From: CAZOIA01 sp964579675
Lineage (GTDB): Bacteria > Planctomycetota > Phycisphaerae > UBA1845 > PWPN01
Direction of reading: 5' to 3'
NCBI GenBank assembly: GCA_964579675.1
Contig: CAZOIA010000065.1
Location: 1-26,355, forward strand
DNA length: 26,355 nt
Positions 15,963-23,403 of the stretch are shown in pieces. Positions within the stretch are counted from its first letter, which is position 1. Each line of letters opens with the position of its first letter. The position numbers were made by a program, and so were the translations under genes. The notes under the pieces were generated by a model that was given only the letters and a program-made list of their open reading frames with translations, had not been told where the DNA came from and did not search any database.

Positions 15963-16000
15963 TGCGACTTGCCCTGGCCAACCCCAAGAATCGACATCAC

Positions 16001-17125
16001 TCAACGAGCGACGCTGGCCGGAGCGGAGGCCGTGGCCACGGAGTCCGCGCTCTCGCCGCCGGCCTCGGCGTTTTCCTCGATCAATTCGATGCTCAGTGAG
16101 TTCTTGAGCTTCTGCACCATGGGGCCGAAGCCCACCTTCGGCTCATCATTCTCGGCATCAGGGTCAGGCCTCATTGTCATCTTGATCGTCAGATTACCCG
16201 TCTGGCGGAGCTGGACGAGTTCGCCGCTCCCATAGTCCCAGTAGCCGATCCCCTGACCACCGCTTGAAGTCATCTCGATATCCATCCGGTCGAATATGCT
16301 TTTGCGCGATTTGGGGTCGTCAGTATTCTCGCTCGGGTTGTGCTGTGGAACCATGCGGCACGATTCCTTAATGCGGATTTTCGCGCACTCTCGGCCGCGA
16401 AACGTCTCGATGCCCACCAGCTCATAGCGGCCCTGGCTTTCGCAGCTCATGTTGAGCACCGGCAGGTTGAACTCCCGTTTGTGCTCCCAACTATCTCCCA
16501 CCCGGGCCTGGCCCTTCGGGGGAATGAGCTGGTAGCCCGCGACCACGTCCTGCGTCATGCTGTCGTCGTCGAACATCGCCCGTATCCCTTCAAGCGCCCT
16601 CTTGGTCGGGCCGGCGTCCGCCTCGTCGCCGATCTCCTTGATGAGATTGTCAATGCACTTGCTGAGGCCCTCGACCTTCACCGGCCGGCCGCCCGGTCCC
16701 ACCGTCGTCGTGAACTTGCTCGTCGTCATCGCTGACAAGACTTTTCCCATGATGGCCGCAAATGGGTTAGCGGCTTTCTTGGGGTCGAACGTGGCAGAGT
16801 CAAATTCGATCGCCCTCCCCCCCATGTTCATTTTCATGGCGTACCTCTCGATGCCCATGTCATAGACAATGGAGTTGTCGGAGTTGATTTTCCTGCAGGT
16901 TCTGACCCACGCCTGCTCGACGGTCTGGGAGAACTTCTGAGGCGGCATCGGGCCCGGCATCTCCATCGTGCCGACGTTCGTGACCACGATCCTGGTTCGG
17001 CTCACCTGCCCCGGCTCAGCCTTGAGCTTGAACTCGATCCCGTCCGGCTTGGCTTGGGTCTCAGCGTGCCCCACCGCCGCCCAGCATCCGACCAGTGCCC
17101 ATGCGATCGTTGCAATCCGTGTCAT
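16001..17125 (-). CDS. Secreted DUF6263-like protein
   Basis: A 374-aa protein with a signal peptide (MTRIATIAWALVGCWAAVGHA). The body has an all-beta look, with features of DUF6263-type proteins of Planctomycetota: a VGPGGRPVKVEGL segment, a helical region, then GDSWEHKREFNLPVL and RYELVGIETFRGRECAKIRI. Function is unknown. AAGGAG touches the ATG at 17131 but lies 6 nt before the ATG at 17125, which sets the start. It is the last gene of the ECF sigma operon, 73 nt after the TPR-like gene, and converges on the MMPL exporter with only 38 bp between stops. Family assignment is tentative. Confidence 0.7.
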   Translation of the reverse strand: MTRIATIAWALVGCWAAVGHAETQAKPDGIEFKLKAEPGQVSRTRIVVTNVGTMEMPGPMPPQKFSQTVEQAWVRTCRKINSDNSIVYDMGIERYAMKMNMGGRAIEFDSATFDPKKAANPFAAIMGKVLSAMTTSKFTTTVGPGGRPVKVEGLSKCIDNLIKEIGDEADAGPTKRALEGIRAMFDDDSMTQDVVAGYQLIPPKGQARVGDSWEHKREFNLPVLNMSCESQGRYELVGIETFRGRECAKIRIKESCRMVPQHNPSENTDDPKSRKSIFDRMDIEMTSSGGQGIGYWDYGSGELVQLRQTGNLTIKMTMRPDPDAENDEPKVGFGPMVQKLKNSLSIELIEENAEAGGESADSVATASAPASVAR

Positions 17126-17131
17126 GATCAT

Positions 17132-17137
17132 CTCCTT
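17132..17137 (-). promoter_or_regulatory. Ribosome-binding site deciding the DUF6263-like start
   Basis: AAGGAG on the minus strand abuts ATG 17131 and is 6 nt from ATG 17125, so the downstream ATG is the likely start. Confidence 0.75.
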
Positions 17138-17198
17138 GTTCACGATGGCTCTCACCTCGCTTGTACGCCACGTCCACCCACGATGGACGGGCGAGGTT

Positions 17199-18191
17199 CT
17201 AGTGCTCTGGGCGGTCGGGGGGCTCAGCCTGCCCGGCGGCCTCGAGCAGAATGGCATTGATCCGATACTGGTGGCGCTGAATGATCTGCTTCTGGGCGGC
17301 GGTCAACGTGACCGGCCTGCCATTCACGGTGATCTTCGTCTCGGCGTTTGGCTCCTCTCCGCCCGTTTCAAGCCGCAATTCGATCCGCCGGCCGTCCTTC
17401 GTCCGAATCCGCCTCTGGCAGCGCTGGCTTTCGGTGACAATCTCGGAAGGGGACACTTGAGCTTCCGGGCACCCGGGTGGGACCACCGGCCCGCGGGCCG
17501 GGCCCCACCGACTTTCCAGCCGTTCAATGAGGGAGGTCAGGTCCTCCGCCAACTCCTCCAGCAGGGTGGCCTGATGCAGGATCGTCGTGCGGTGCAGGTA
17601 GATCTCGCTTCCTCCGGCATCGGCGGCGGTACGGAAGACGACCGCTGCCTCATCCAGCAAAGCGCTGGCCCGTTTCTGCAGGGCCCGCCCGAGGCGCCAA
17701 TTGGCGGCGAGCCAGGTGTCGTCATCCGCCTCGTCGGCCGCCCCCCGAAGCTCGTCGATCAGCTCACCGGTCACCCGACCGGCTAATTCCAGCTCAATGA
17801 TCTTCTGGCGGACGGCGTCCTCCAGCTCGGGGTGCGTGGCAGCCGCCGCACCGTAAGCGGCGAGGGCCTCGTCGTCACGTTCGAGGGCCGCCAGGCAGTC
17901 GCCCACCGCTGTCGCCACGTAACCGTTCTCGTCCAGATCCGCATAGCCCGCCGCAAGCTCCTGAAAGATCATGAGCGCCTCTTGCGGCTTGTTCGAGTTG
18001 AACATTCCGGTCGCCTCGGCGCTGCGGCTGACGAAGTACATGGCCCGCTCGATCGAATCCTCCGGGTCCACCTGCTGCCCCAGCGCGACCCCCCTGCTCA
18101 TGAGCAGCGTCACCATGGCGATCGCAGCCTGTTTCCACGCCCGGGGTGGCTGCACGATCCGGATGTCTGATTGGTTCCTGTTAGCGGTCAT
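17199..18191 (-). CDS. TPR-like repeat protein, exported or membrane-anchored
   Basis: A 330-aa protein. An N-terminal hydrophobic segment (AAIAMVTLLMSRGVALG) looks like a signal peptide or anchor. Residues of about 45-200 are helical and Ala-rich with a TPR-like pattern (KPQEALMIFQELAAGY, GYVATAVGDCLAALERDDEALAAYGAA). The C-terminal part contains RTKDGRRIELRLETG and a Pro-rich end. It probably binds protein partners at the envelope. Its ATG follows the anti-sigma stop after one base, with TAGGAG located inside the anti-sigma coding sequence, so translation is coupled. Its position in the sigma/anti-sigma operon suggests a role in sensing or responding to envelope state. Confidence 0.75.
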   Translation of the reverse strand: MTANRNQSDIRIVQPPRAWKQAAIAMVTLLMSRGVALGQQVDPEDSIERAMYFVSRSAEATGMFNSNKPQEALMIFQELAAGYADLDENGYVATAVGDCLAALERDDEALAAYGAAAATHPELEDAVRQKIIELELAGRVTGELIDELRGAADEADDDTWLAANWRLGRALQKRASALLDEAAVVFRTAADAGGSEIYLHRTTILHQATLLEELAEDLTSLIERLESRWGPARGPVVPPGCPEAQVSPSEIVTESQRCQRRIRTKDGRRIELRLETGGEEPNAETKITVNGRPVTLTAAQKQIIQRHQYRINAILLEAAGQAEPPDRPEH

Positions 18192-18192
18192 C

Positions 18193-18840
18193 TCAAACTC
18201 CTAGCTTCGGCAAACCGGCGAGAACAAAGGGAATCCGGGGCACCACTGGCTCATCATCGCCCCACGCCGCCTCGCGAATCAGTGGCCGGCGGACCCGGAT
18301 CACGGGCGTCGTGTCGGGCGACGGCCGGGTCAGCAAGTCCATCGCCACGCCCTGAACAAGCAAAGCCGTCGGGCGGCCCGGGCCCGGCAACGTCATCGCC
18401 TGGGCCCAACTGCTCAGCACCCACGGACTCGGCGGAACCGTGACCGTAAACTCATATACCTCCGTATGCCCGGGCACCGATTCGGCCGGCCTGCCGCGAA
18501 ACTGCGAAACGAGCCATCCCATAAAGAACAACATCAACGCCGCCGCCGCCGCCATCCACGGGGCCGACGTCCAACGCGTCCACCTCGAACTCGATTCCAC
18601 GCTCGCCCCGGTGGGATCGGGCGGGACCGCCCTCGTCGCCACCGCCGTCACGATCCGATCACGAAGACCCGCCGGGACCGACACCGGGCGCGGGCAACGC
18701 AGCAGCGTCAGAACCGCCTCGTACCTGTCCCGACACGCGGGACACCCGGACAGATGCGATTCCACCTGCTCGGCCGCTTCCTCCGAAAGCTCATGGTCCA
18801 GGTAAGCCTCGATCAGCCGTTCTGCGTCGCGACATTCCAT
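18193..18840 (-). CDS. Zinc-finger anti-sigma factor (membrane)
   Basis: A 215-aa protein. The N-terminal zf-HC2 domain has H-x3-C-x2-C in ESHLSGCPACRDRY, following the ECRDAERLIEAYLD start, as in ZAS-type anti-sigma factors. One transmembrane helix (PWMAAAAALMLFFMGWLV) separates it from a roughly 95-residue extracytoplasmic domain. It would hold the adjacent ECF sigma factor at the membrane until a signal arrives. The gene overlaps the sigma gene by 28 bp and is followed after 1 bp by the TPR-like gene. Confidence 0.9.
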   Translation of the reverse strand: MECRDAERLIEAYLDHELSEEAAEQVESHLSGCPACRDRYEAVLTLLRCPRPVSVPAGLRDRIVTAVATRAVPPDPTGASVESSSRWTRWTSAPWMAAAAALMLFFMGWLVSQFRGRPAESVPGHTEVYEFTVTVPPSPWVLSSWAQAMTLPGPGRPTALLVQGVAMDLLTRPSPDTTPVIRVRRPLIREAAWGDDEPVVPRIPFVLAGLPKLGV

Positions 18841-19409
18841 GACCCGTTCTCCGGCACAACACCCCTGGTTATCAGTTCCCGCAGTTTCCTCCGCCCCCGG
18901 TGCAAGAGAGTCTTTACCGTATTGAGCGGGACGTTCAGCACCTCGGCCACCTCGGTGTATGACATCTCAGAGAAATGGAACAGCACGATCGCCGCCCGCT
19001 GGGACTCATCCAGCCGGCTGAGCCAGTACTCCCAGTCCCGCGGGCTGGGGACCTCCGCCGTCTGCTCCCATCGGTCGGCGGCATCCCCGTCGCGCTCGGC
19101 CCTTCGCAGTTGCAGGGCCCGCTCGCGACGGCGCGACCGGAGATGGTTCAGCGACACATTTGCGGCGATCTTCAACAGCCAACTCCGAAACGAACGACGC
19201 ACGTCACAAAGGGGCAACCGCCCGAATGCCCGCAGAAAAGCCTCTTGCGTCACATCCTCAGCGTCAGCGGTGTTATGGAGCATCCGGGCCACCAGCGCGT
19301 ACACGTCCGGCAGGTAGCGATCCACCAGGGCCGTGAAAGCGTCCGTCTCGCCCGCACAGACAGCCCCGACCAGGTCGGCGTCGCTCCGCTTGTCCCGCGT
19401 CTCCGCCAT
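18813..19409 (-). CDS. ECF (sigma-70 family) RNA polymerase sigma factor
   Basis: A 198-aa protein with both regions of an ECF sigma factor. Region 2 is FTALVDRYLPDVYALVARML then DAEDVTQEAFLRAF and FRSWLLKIAANVSLNHLR. Region 4 is LDESQRAAIVLFHFSEMSYTEVAEVLNVPLNTVKTLLHRGRRKLRE, with the helix-turn-helix. ATG 19409 has AGGA 6 nt upstream. It heads a four-gene operon with its own anti-sigma factor, so it is probably autoregulated, and targets should share its promoter motif. The leader holds a 9-bp inverted repeat reaching the ribosome-binding site. Confidence 0.93.
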   Translation of the reverse strand: MAETRDKRSDADLVGAVCAGETDAFTALVDRYLPDVYALVARMLHNTADAEDVTQEAFLRAFGRLPLCDVRRSFRSWLLKIAANVSLNHLRSRRRERALQLRRAERDGDAADRWEQTAEVPSPRDWEYWLSRLDESQRAAIVLFHFSEMSYTEVAEVLNVPLNTVKTLLHRGRRKLRELITRGVVPENGSWNVATQNG

Positions 19410-19413
19410 CGCG

Positions 19414-19452
19414 TGTCCTGTTTGCGCTTTCCAACCATACTACAACAGGACA
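19414..19452 (-). promoter_or_regulatory. 9-bp inverted repeat in the ECF sigma leader
   Basis: TGTCCTGTT (19414-19422) and AACAGGACA (19444-19452) are perfect inverted repeats 21 bp apart. On the minus strand the second arm contains the ribosome-binding AGGA of the sigma gene, and a TAGTAT -10-like sequence (19437-19442) lies between the arms. It could be an operator or an RNA switch. Confidence 0.45.
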
Positions 19453-19616
19453 GGCGGGAATGTTTCACTTGAGACAAATGGAAGGAAGGGTGGCCGGCCG
19501 AGAGAAAAGAGGCAGCACGAGAGACGAGCCCCCTAAGGCCCTTTCTCTGCCTGCCCCTTTTTGTCGGGGCCAGTGTCCGCGCCTTGGGGCATCCCCCCCG
19601 GCGCCGGTCGTCTCAG

Positions 19617-20279
19617 CTAGCCGCGGCCCCGGCGTCTGCGATAGCCGACCTTTGCGGCAAAGCACGCCAGAAACAGGGCCGGCATCGTCGCGGGAACACC
19701 GGCACCACACTCCGGAATGTCCGGCAAGAAGATGTTGACTGCTCCCCCACCTCCGGGGCCGAAGGTAGCAGCGGGAGGACCGCCGGGTTCCGTCATCCCG
19801 GGCTCACAGGGCGGCTCACCGGGACCACCGCAGGGCTCCCAGCCCATTCCATCCATTCCATCACAGGGCGGCTCACCGAGCCCACCGCAGGACGTGGTCC
19901 CCTGCCCTTCGCAGGGTGGCTCACCGGGCCCACCGCAGGATGTGGTCCCCTGCCCTTCGCAGGGCGGCTCACCGGGCCCACCGCAGGACCCGGTCCCCTG
20001 TCCTTCGCAGGGCGGCTCACCGGGCCCACCGCAGGACTCGGGCTCCTGTTCTTCGCAGGGCGGCTCGCCGGGACCACCGCAGGACCCGGTCCCCTGCCCT
20101 TCGCAGGGCGGCTCACCGGGACCACCGCAAGGGCCCTCACTGGAATCGGTAACCTGACCGATGAGAGCTGCAGTTATGGGAGCATCAACCGTCGAGAACC
20201 AGTTCGTCGCGCCCGCGGCTGGCGCAGCCGCAATCAAGACGACCGTCACCGCAAACACGGCCAGTAGAGTACGCTGCAT
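19617..20279 (-). CDS. Secreted Cys/Pro/Gly-rich repeat protein with C-terminal anchor
   Basis: A 220-aa protein of no family I recognise. A clear signal peptide (MQRTLLAVFAVTVVLIAAAPAAGA) is followed by about 25 ordinary residues, then seven copies of CGGPGEPPC (one CGGLGEPPC), mostly in a 16-residue period with E-G-Q-G-T-x-S linkers. After a Gly/Pro-rich spacer the C-terminus is ECGAGVPATMPALFLACF, then AAKVGYRRRRGRG, a Cys-Gly/hydrophobic/Arg tail like a surface-sorting signal. GGAGG lies 7 nt before ATG 20279 and fixes the start. Fourteen repeat Cys suggest disulfides or metal binding. It is upstream of, but 207 bp from, the ECF sigma gene on the same strand. Confidence 0.75.
   Translation of the reverse strand: MQRTLLAVFAVTVVLIAAAPAAGATNWFSTVDAPITAALIGQVTDSSEGPCGGPGEPPCEGQGTGSCGGPGEPPCEEQEPESCGGPGEPPCEGQGTGSCGGPGEPPCEGQGTTSCGGPGEPPCEGQGTTSCGGLGEPPCDGMDGMGWEPCGGPGEPPCEPGMTEPGGPPAATFGPGGGGAVNIFLPDIPECGAGVPATMPALFLACFAAKVGYRRRRGRG
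19797..20129 (-). repeat. 48-bp coding tandem repeat (CGGPGEPPC units)
   Basis: There are five 48-bp units, one 57-bp unit and a final partial unit, each encoding CGGPGEPPC plus a linker. The nucleotide sequence is nearly identical between units, which suggests recent duplication or gene conversion. Confidence 0.9.
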
Positions 20280-20677
20280 TGTGATTCCTCCGATCAGCGG
20301 CGCTGGACCACGTATCGTGCCCAACAGAGAAGGTGCGAGTTACATCGTCTTTGCTCAACGGCTCCCTTAGCCAATAAACCATCCGATGCCTCTCTTCCCG
20401 TCCCTGCCGACTCCGACGACGGCGTCCGAGAAAGAGCACGGGGTTGCGCACCGCCGGGCACACCCGATAAAGCGAGCGGTCCGCGCAGCTCATCAAGAAA
20501 TCCGGCATCGGGGCCTGACGACACCCGGGACGATGGTTCGAATCGCATCTCGAGTTTGCGCTCCCGTGTGCCGTTTAGCCGCGACCCGCAGGGGAGCGTC
20601 ATGCCGAGATCACCGGGTCAAAACGGGATCGTCATGACTCGACTCGATAAACGTGCGTCAGGGCTGAAGGATTCGGA
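20280..20677. other. Intergenic region without a supported gene
   Basis: 398 bp between the Cys-rich repeat protein and the DUF418 gene. It should contain the promoter of the repeat protein and the 3' end of the DUF418 transcript. I see no convincing open frame, tRNA, sigma-54 core or T-rich terminator. Confidence 0.5.
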
Positions 20678-21919
20678 TCAGGCGTGACGCATTGGCTGCG
20701 CCTTCATGTAAACCAGCGTGCGCCACAGCCACTCCGCCGGGCCGAAACGAAAGTGACGTAACCAGGCGAGTGAGATGATGAACTGGACCGCCGAAACGGC
20801 AAGAACGATGGCGATCTGGCCGACGCGTTCGACCCGGCCAAACAGCCCCAGCCCGTGGCCGTAGAAGATCGCCGTGCAGATCACCGTCTGCAGCAGGTAG
20901 TTGGTCAGGGCCATCCGCCCCACCGCCGCCAGTCGGCGCCTCATCGCTGGCCACAGCCGCCGCTTGCATACGAACATGACCAGACCGACCCACCCGAGGC
21001 TGACGAGCAGGCTCGCCCAGTAGTTGTACTGGCTGCCGAGAAAGACGAACTTCAATGGATCCCAATTGGCGGCGAAGTTGTGACGAACGCCGCAGGCAAC
21101 GGCGGGAATCCCGACGACAAGCGCAGCGGCAACCATGACGAGGTAAAGCCCGGCCGATCGCTTCGCGCTGAATACGTTAAGCTTGAACAGGGCCATCCCC
21201 ACGAGCATGAGCCCACCGGCCCGCCAGGCGACCGTACTTGCGAGTACGTACGTCTCCATCATCAGGGCGGTCGGCGCGCGATGGCCCATCTGGGCCCACC
21301 AGCCCCCCCGGTACGCGGCCAATTCTGCCGCGATCATGTCCTGCGTCGGCGCGAACTCCCGGACGAAGCTCTCCACGTCCTGAGCCCTCCAGAACGGGAT
21401 CGTACACTGGAAGAACAGCGATAGGGCCGACGGCACCGCGATCGACGACACGCCCAGCAGAATGAGGAACCGCGCCCGCCAGTTGCGGAAGAGATAGACC
21501 ACCAGCCCGCACACGGCGTAGTGATACAGGATGTCTCCGTACCAGAGCAGGTGGGCGTGAAGCAGGCCGAACAGCAGCAAAAAGCCCATGCGCCGGTAAT
21601 GCACCCCGGCGGAGCCTCTGCCCGCTGCCCGCCGGCGGCTCGTCATCAGCACGATGCCCGCTCCGAAGAGCATGCTGAAAATGGGCATGAACTTCTGGTC
21701 CGCAAGGAGGTGGCTGAGCAGCCAGACGCCGTAGTTCGCCCCGGTAAGGTCCCCGTAGACGGTCGGGTTGACGTACGCGACCCAGACCATCGCGAACGAC
21801 TGGATGTTGATGATCAGAATCCCCAGCAGAGCGAACCCGCGGAGCACGTCGAGCGATTCGATGCGCTGCGATTGAGGTACCGGGCCGGTGGCGGCCTCTG
21901 AAGTCGGCACTGGCTCCAA
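20678..21919 (-). CDS. DUF418 (YeiB-like) integral membrane protein
   Basis: A 413-aa protein with about ten hydrophobic segments. The N-terminal RIESLDVLRGFALLGILIIN and C-terminal FRFGPAEWLWRTLVY are hallmarks of the YeiB/DUF418 family, a group of acyltransferase-like membrane proteins of unknown function. The frame opens with TTG at 21919, which has GGAG about 9 nt upstream and starts 19 residues before the conserved region; GTG 21910 is an alternative and no suitable ATG exists. It is 119 bp downstream of the prepilin gene on the same strand and may be cotranscribed with it. Confidence 0.85.
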   Translation of the reverse strand: MEPVPTSEAATGPVPQSQRIESLDVLRGFALLGILIINIQSFAMVWVAYVNPTVYGDLTGANYGVWLLSHLLADQKFMPIFSMLFGAGIVLMTSRRRAAGRGSAGVHYRRMGFLLLFGLLHAHLLWYGDILYHYAVCGLVVYLFRNWRARFLILLGVSSIAVPSALSLFFQCTIPFWRAQDVESFVREFAPTQDMIAAELAAYRGGWWAQMGHRAPTALMMETYVLASTVAWRAGGLMLVGMALFKLNVFSAKRSAGLYLVMVAAALVVGIPAVACGVRHNFAANWDPLKFVFLGSQYNYWASLLVSLGWVGLVMFVCKRRLWPAMRRRLAAVGRMALTNYLLQTVICTAIFYGHGLGLFGRVERVGQIAIVLAVSAVQFIISLAWLRHFRFGPAEWLWRTLVYMKAQPMRHA

Positions 21920-22038
21920 CGCAGAAGCTCCGAAGCAGGCGGAGGGCTATTCCGTGCGCACCGCACCGCGCAGGATCCCGCCGATTGGGCAACCAGGATG
22001 TGCCTGCAAGACTCCGGGCACTGCCGGCGATCACTCCC

Positions 22039-23124
22039 TCAGGGGATCAGTATCGAATCGGTGTGCCAGGTCGGCTTGGACTTCATCTTGCCGTATTCCG
22101 CGTCGACGTCTGGCAACTTGTGATAGCTCTCGTCATCCAGGAGAGTCGTCCAGATGCAATCCTCATCCGCGCCGGCCAGGGAGGTCTTGTACCACTTGGC
22201 ATGCCCATCGAGGAAGCTGACGTTCTGCCCTTCAAGGTTATGATTGCGTGAGTTGAGAGTCTTGTTGTGGTTCGCCGCCGCCGTGGCGAACTCGGTCTGG
22301 TCCAAGGTGCCGTCTCCATCCGTGTCTCCCGGCAGGGGGAATCCCGTGGCGGCCGTCATGCTGAACTGGTATTCCCCTTTTGCTATGAAGTCTGTAGGTG
22401 CGCTTCGGCTGGTAACAGAGTTCGAGAACGGATTACGGTCTGCCGCCAGCGCCTTACGGGGATCGTCTCGGTTGGTGAGGCGGACGCCCATGATGACTGT
22501 CCCCCCTCCCGCGGTTCTCATCGAGTGTCTTAACGTTACCTGGAACGAGTAACTGAACTCCGTCATTTCCGCCGCGGCGCTGCTGTAGTCGCTCCCTAAC
22601 TCGGTCTCGCAGCCCATGAAGTCGTAGACTGCCCGTCCGTCTGCCGGCTCGACGTTGGTGCCCTTGGGCTTGTGCTTAAGGGACCTGGTGCTGGGGCAGA
22701 TGAACCCCTTGGGCTGCATGTAGGCCCTTTCGCCCCCCCTCAGCAGCTTGAAAAACCCGCGCGGGTTGCTTTTCTGGTTAGCCGGTATGCCACTGCCCGG
22801 CAGTGTACCGCCGGGCAGGTAACCGTCCCGTGCCTTGAAGCCCCACCCCACGTGGGTGACTTTGCACTGATCGGCCGGATACTCCCACGTTTCGTTGTGC
22901 CACGGCGTGGGAAAAACGCCGTTGTTGTTGCCGGCGTACATCAGACAGGCCTGGGCCAGCGCCCTGGCGTTCGCTGCGCAACTGGTTCGCCGGGAAAGCT
23001 CGCGAGCCCTGGCCAGCGAGGGCAGCAGGATGCTGATCAGCAGGGCGATGATGGCTACCACGACCAGTAGCTCGATCAAGGTGAAGCCGCTTCGTCGAAC
23101 ACGGGTTGGAAACCGGGCTGTCAT
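22039..23124 (-). CDS. Type II/IV prepilin-like protein with EF-hand loop and H-X10-DG tail
   Basis: A 361-aa protein. RRSGFTLIELLVVVAII is a classic prepilin cleavage/methylation site (cut between G13 and F14), and the following helix ends LLPSLARARELSRRTSC. Large prepilins of this sort are abundant in Planctomycetota, and most end in H-X9-DG. Here the motif reads H-X10-DG in HNLEGQNVSFLDGHAKW, one residue longer. Residues 267-278 form an EF-hand calcium loop. Two ATGs are adjacent (23127 and 23124); AAGGAGGT lies at better distance from the second. An exact sigma-54 promoter is upstream, and the neighbouring two-component system encodes a sigma-54 activator, so PilSR-like control is plausible. 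Confidence 0.88.
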   Translation of the reverse strand: MTARFPTRVRRSGFTLIELLVVVAIIALLISILLPSLARARELSRRTSCAANARALAQACLMYAGNNNGVFPTPWHNETWEYPADQCKVTHVGWGFKARDGYLPGGTLPGSGIPANQKSNPRGFFKLLRGGERAYMQPKGFICPSTRSLKHKPKGTNVEPADGRAVYDFMGCETELGSDYSSAAAEMTEFSYSFQVTLRHSMRTAGGGTVIMGVRLTNRDDPRKALAADRNPFSNSVTSRSAPTDFIAKGEYQFSMTAATGFPLPGDTDGDGTLDQTEFATAAANHNKTLNSRNHNLEGQNVSFLDGHAKWYKTSLAGADEDCIWTTLLDDESYHKLPDVDAEYGKMKSKPTWHTDSILIP

Positions 23125-23129
23125 CATGC

Positions 23130-23142
23130 ACCTCCTTGAGGT
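23130..23142 (-). promoter_or_regulatory. Prepilin ribosome-binding site inside a small hairpin
   Basis: The minus strand reads ACCTC-AAG-GAGGT, a 5-bp stem that covers the AAGGAGGT ribosome-binding site of the prepilin gene. Confidence 0.55.
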
Positions 23143-23149
23143 TTTCCAG

Positions 23150-23183
23150 AAAAAGGCCCCGGTAAGGATAGTCACCGGGCCCC
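23150..23183 (-). terminator. Terminator-like hairpin plus T5 ahead of the prepilin gene
   Basis: On the minus strand, bases 23183-23174 pair with 23163-23155 (8 bp with one bulged G, GC-rich, 10-nt loop), followed at once by TTTTT (23154-23150). This is an intrinsic terminator layout. It lies after the sigma-54 promoter and only 25 nt before the prepilin ATG. Confidence 0.65.
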
Positions 23184-23270
23184 GTATTGCCAAGCCGCTT
23201 GCCTCCCTAGGAGCAAGCCGCTCCCCCTTGCCCCCAGGTTCACCCCCCAGCGCGGGCAATGCCGCTCGGT
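23150..23270 (-). ncRNA. Candidate sigma-54-dependent small RNA or attenuated leader
   Basis: It runs from the predicted sigma-54 start (about 23270) to the T-run at 23150, roughly 120 nt. It contains three G-runs of five or more (23223-23248 on the plus strand as C-runs), a GGAGC-GGCTT-GCTCC hairpin, a repeated GCGGCTTG and the terminal hairpin. It is adjacent to a sigma-54 activator gene. Confidence 0.4.
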
Positions 23271-23281
23271 GATGGATTGGG

Positions 23282-23296
23282 GCAATCTCCGTGCCA
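23282..23296 (-). promoter_or_regulatory. Sigma-54 (-24/-12) promoter upstream of the prepilin gene
   Basis: The minus strand reads TGGCAC-GGAGA-TTGC, an exact core with correct spacing; the base after TGGCAC is also the consensus G. The palindrome CCTGCAGG (23321-23328) lies 25 bp upstream and is a possible activator site. Confidence 0.8.
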
Positions 23297-23403
23297 CAAG
23301 CGTGATGCCCGATCTCAGGGCCTGCAGGGCCGGAGATGACCTCCCGAGGGCCGGCACACCGGGTGAAATAGACCGGGCGGTGGTGGAAATGAACCAGGCC
23401 GGC

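Noticed and set aside
19553..19570. GCCCC-TTTTTGTC-GGGGC hairpin after the Cys-rich repeat gene
   Set aside because: The T-run is in the loop, not after the stem, in the needed orientation, so it does not support an intrinsic terminator.
19797..20129. Regular repeat that could be mistaken for a CRISPR array
   Set aside because: The repeats are contiguous 48-bp coding units with no unique spacers and sit inside an open frame with signal peptide and ribosome-binding site.
20535..20544. GGTTCGAATC resembling a tRNA T-loop
   Set aside because: No acceptor stem, D-arm or anticodon arm could be fitted on either strand.
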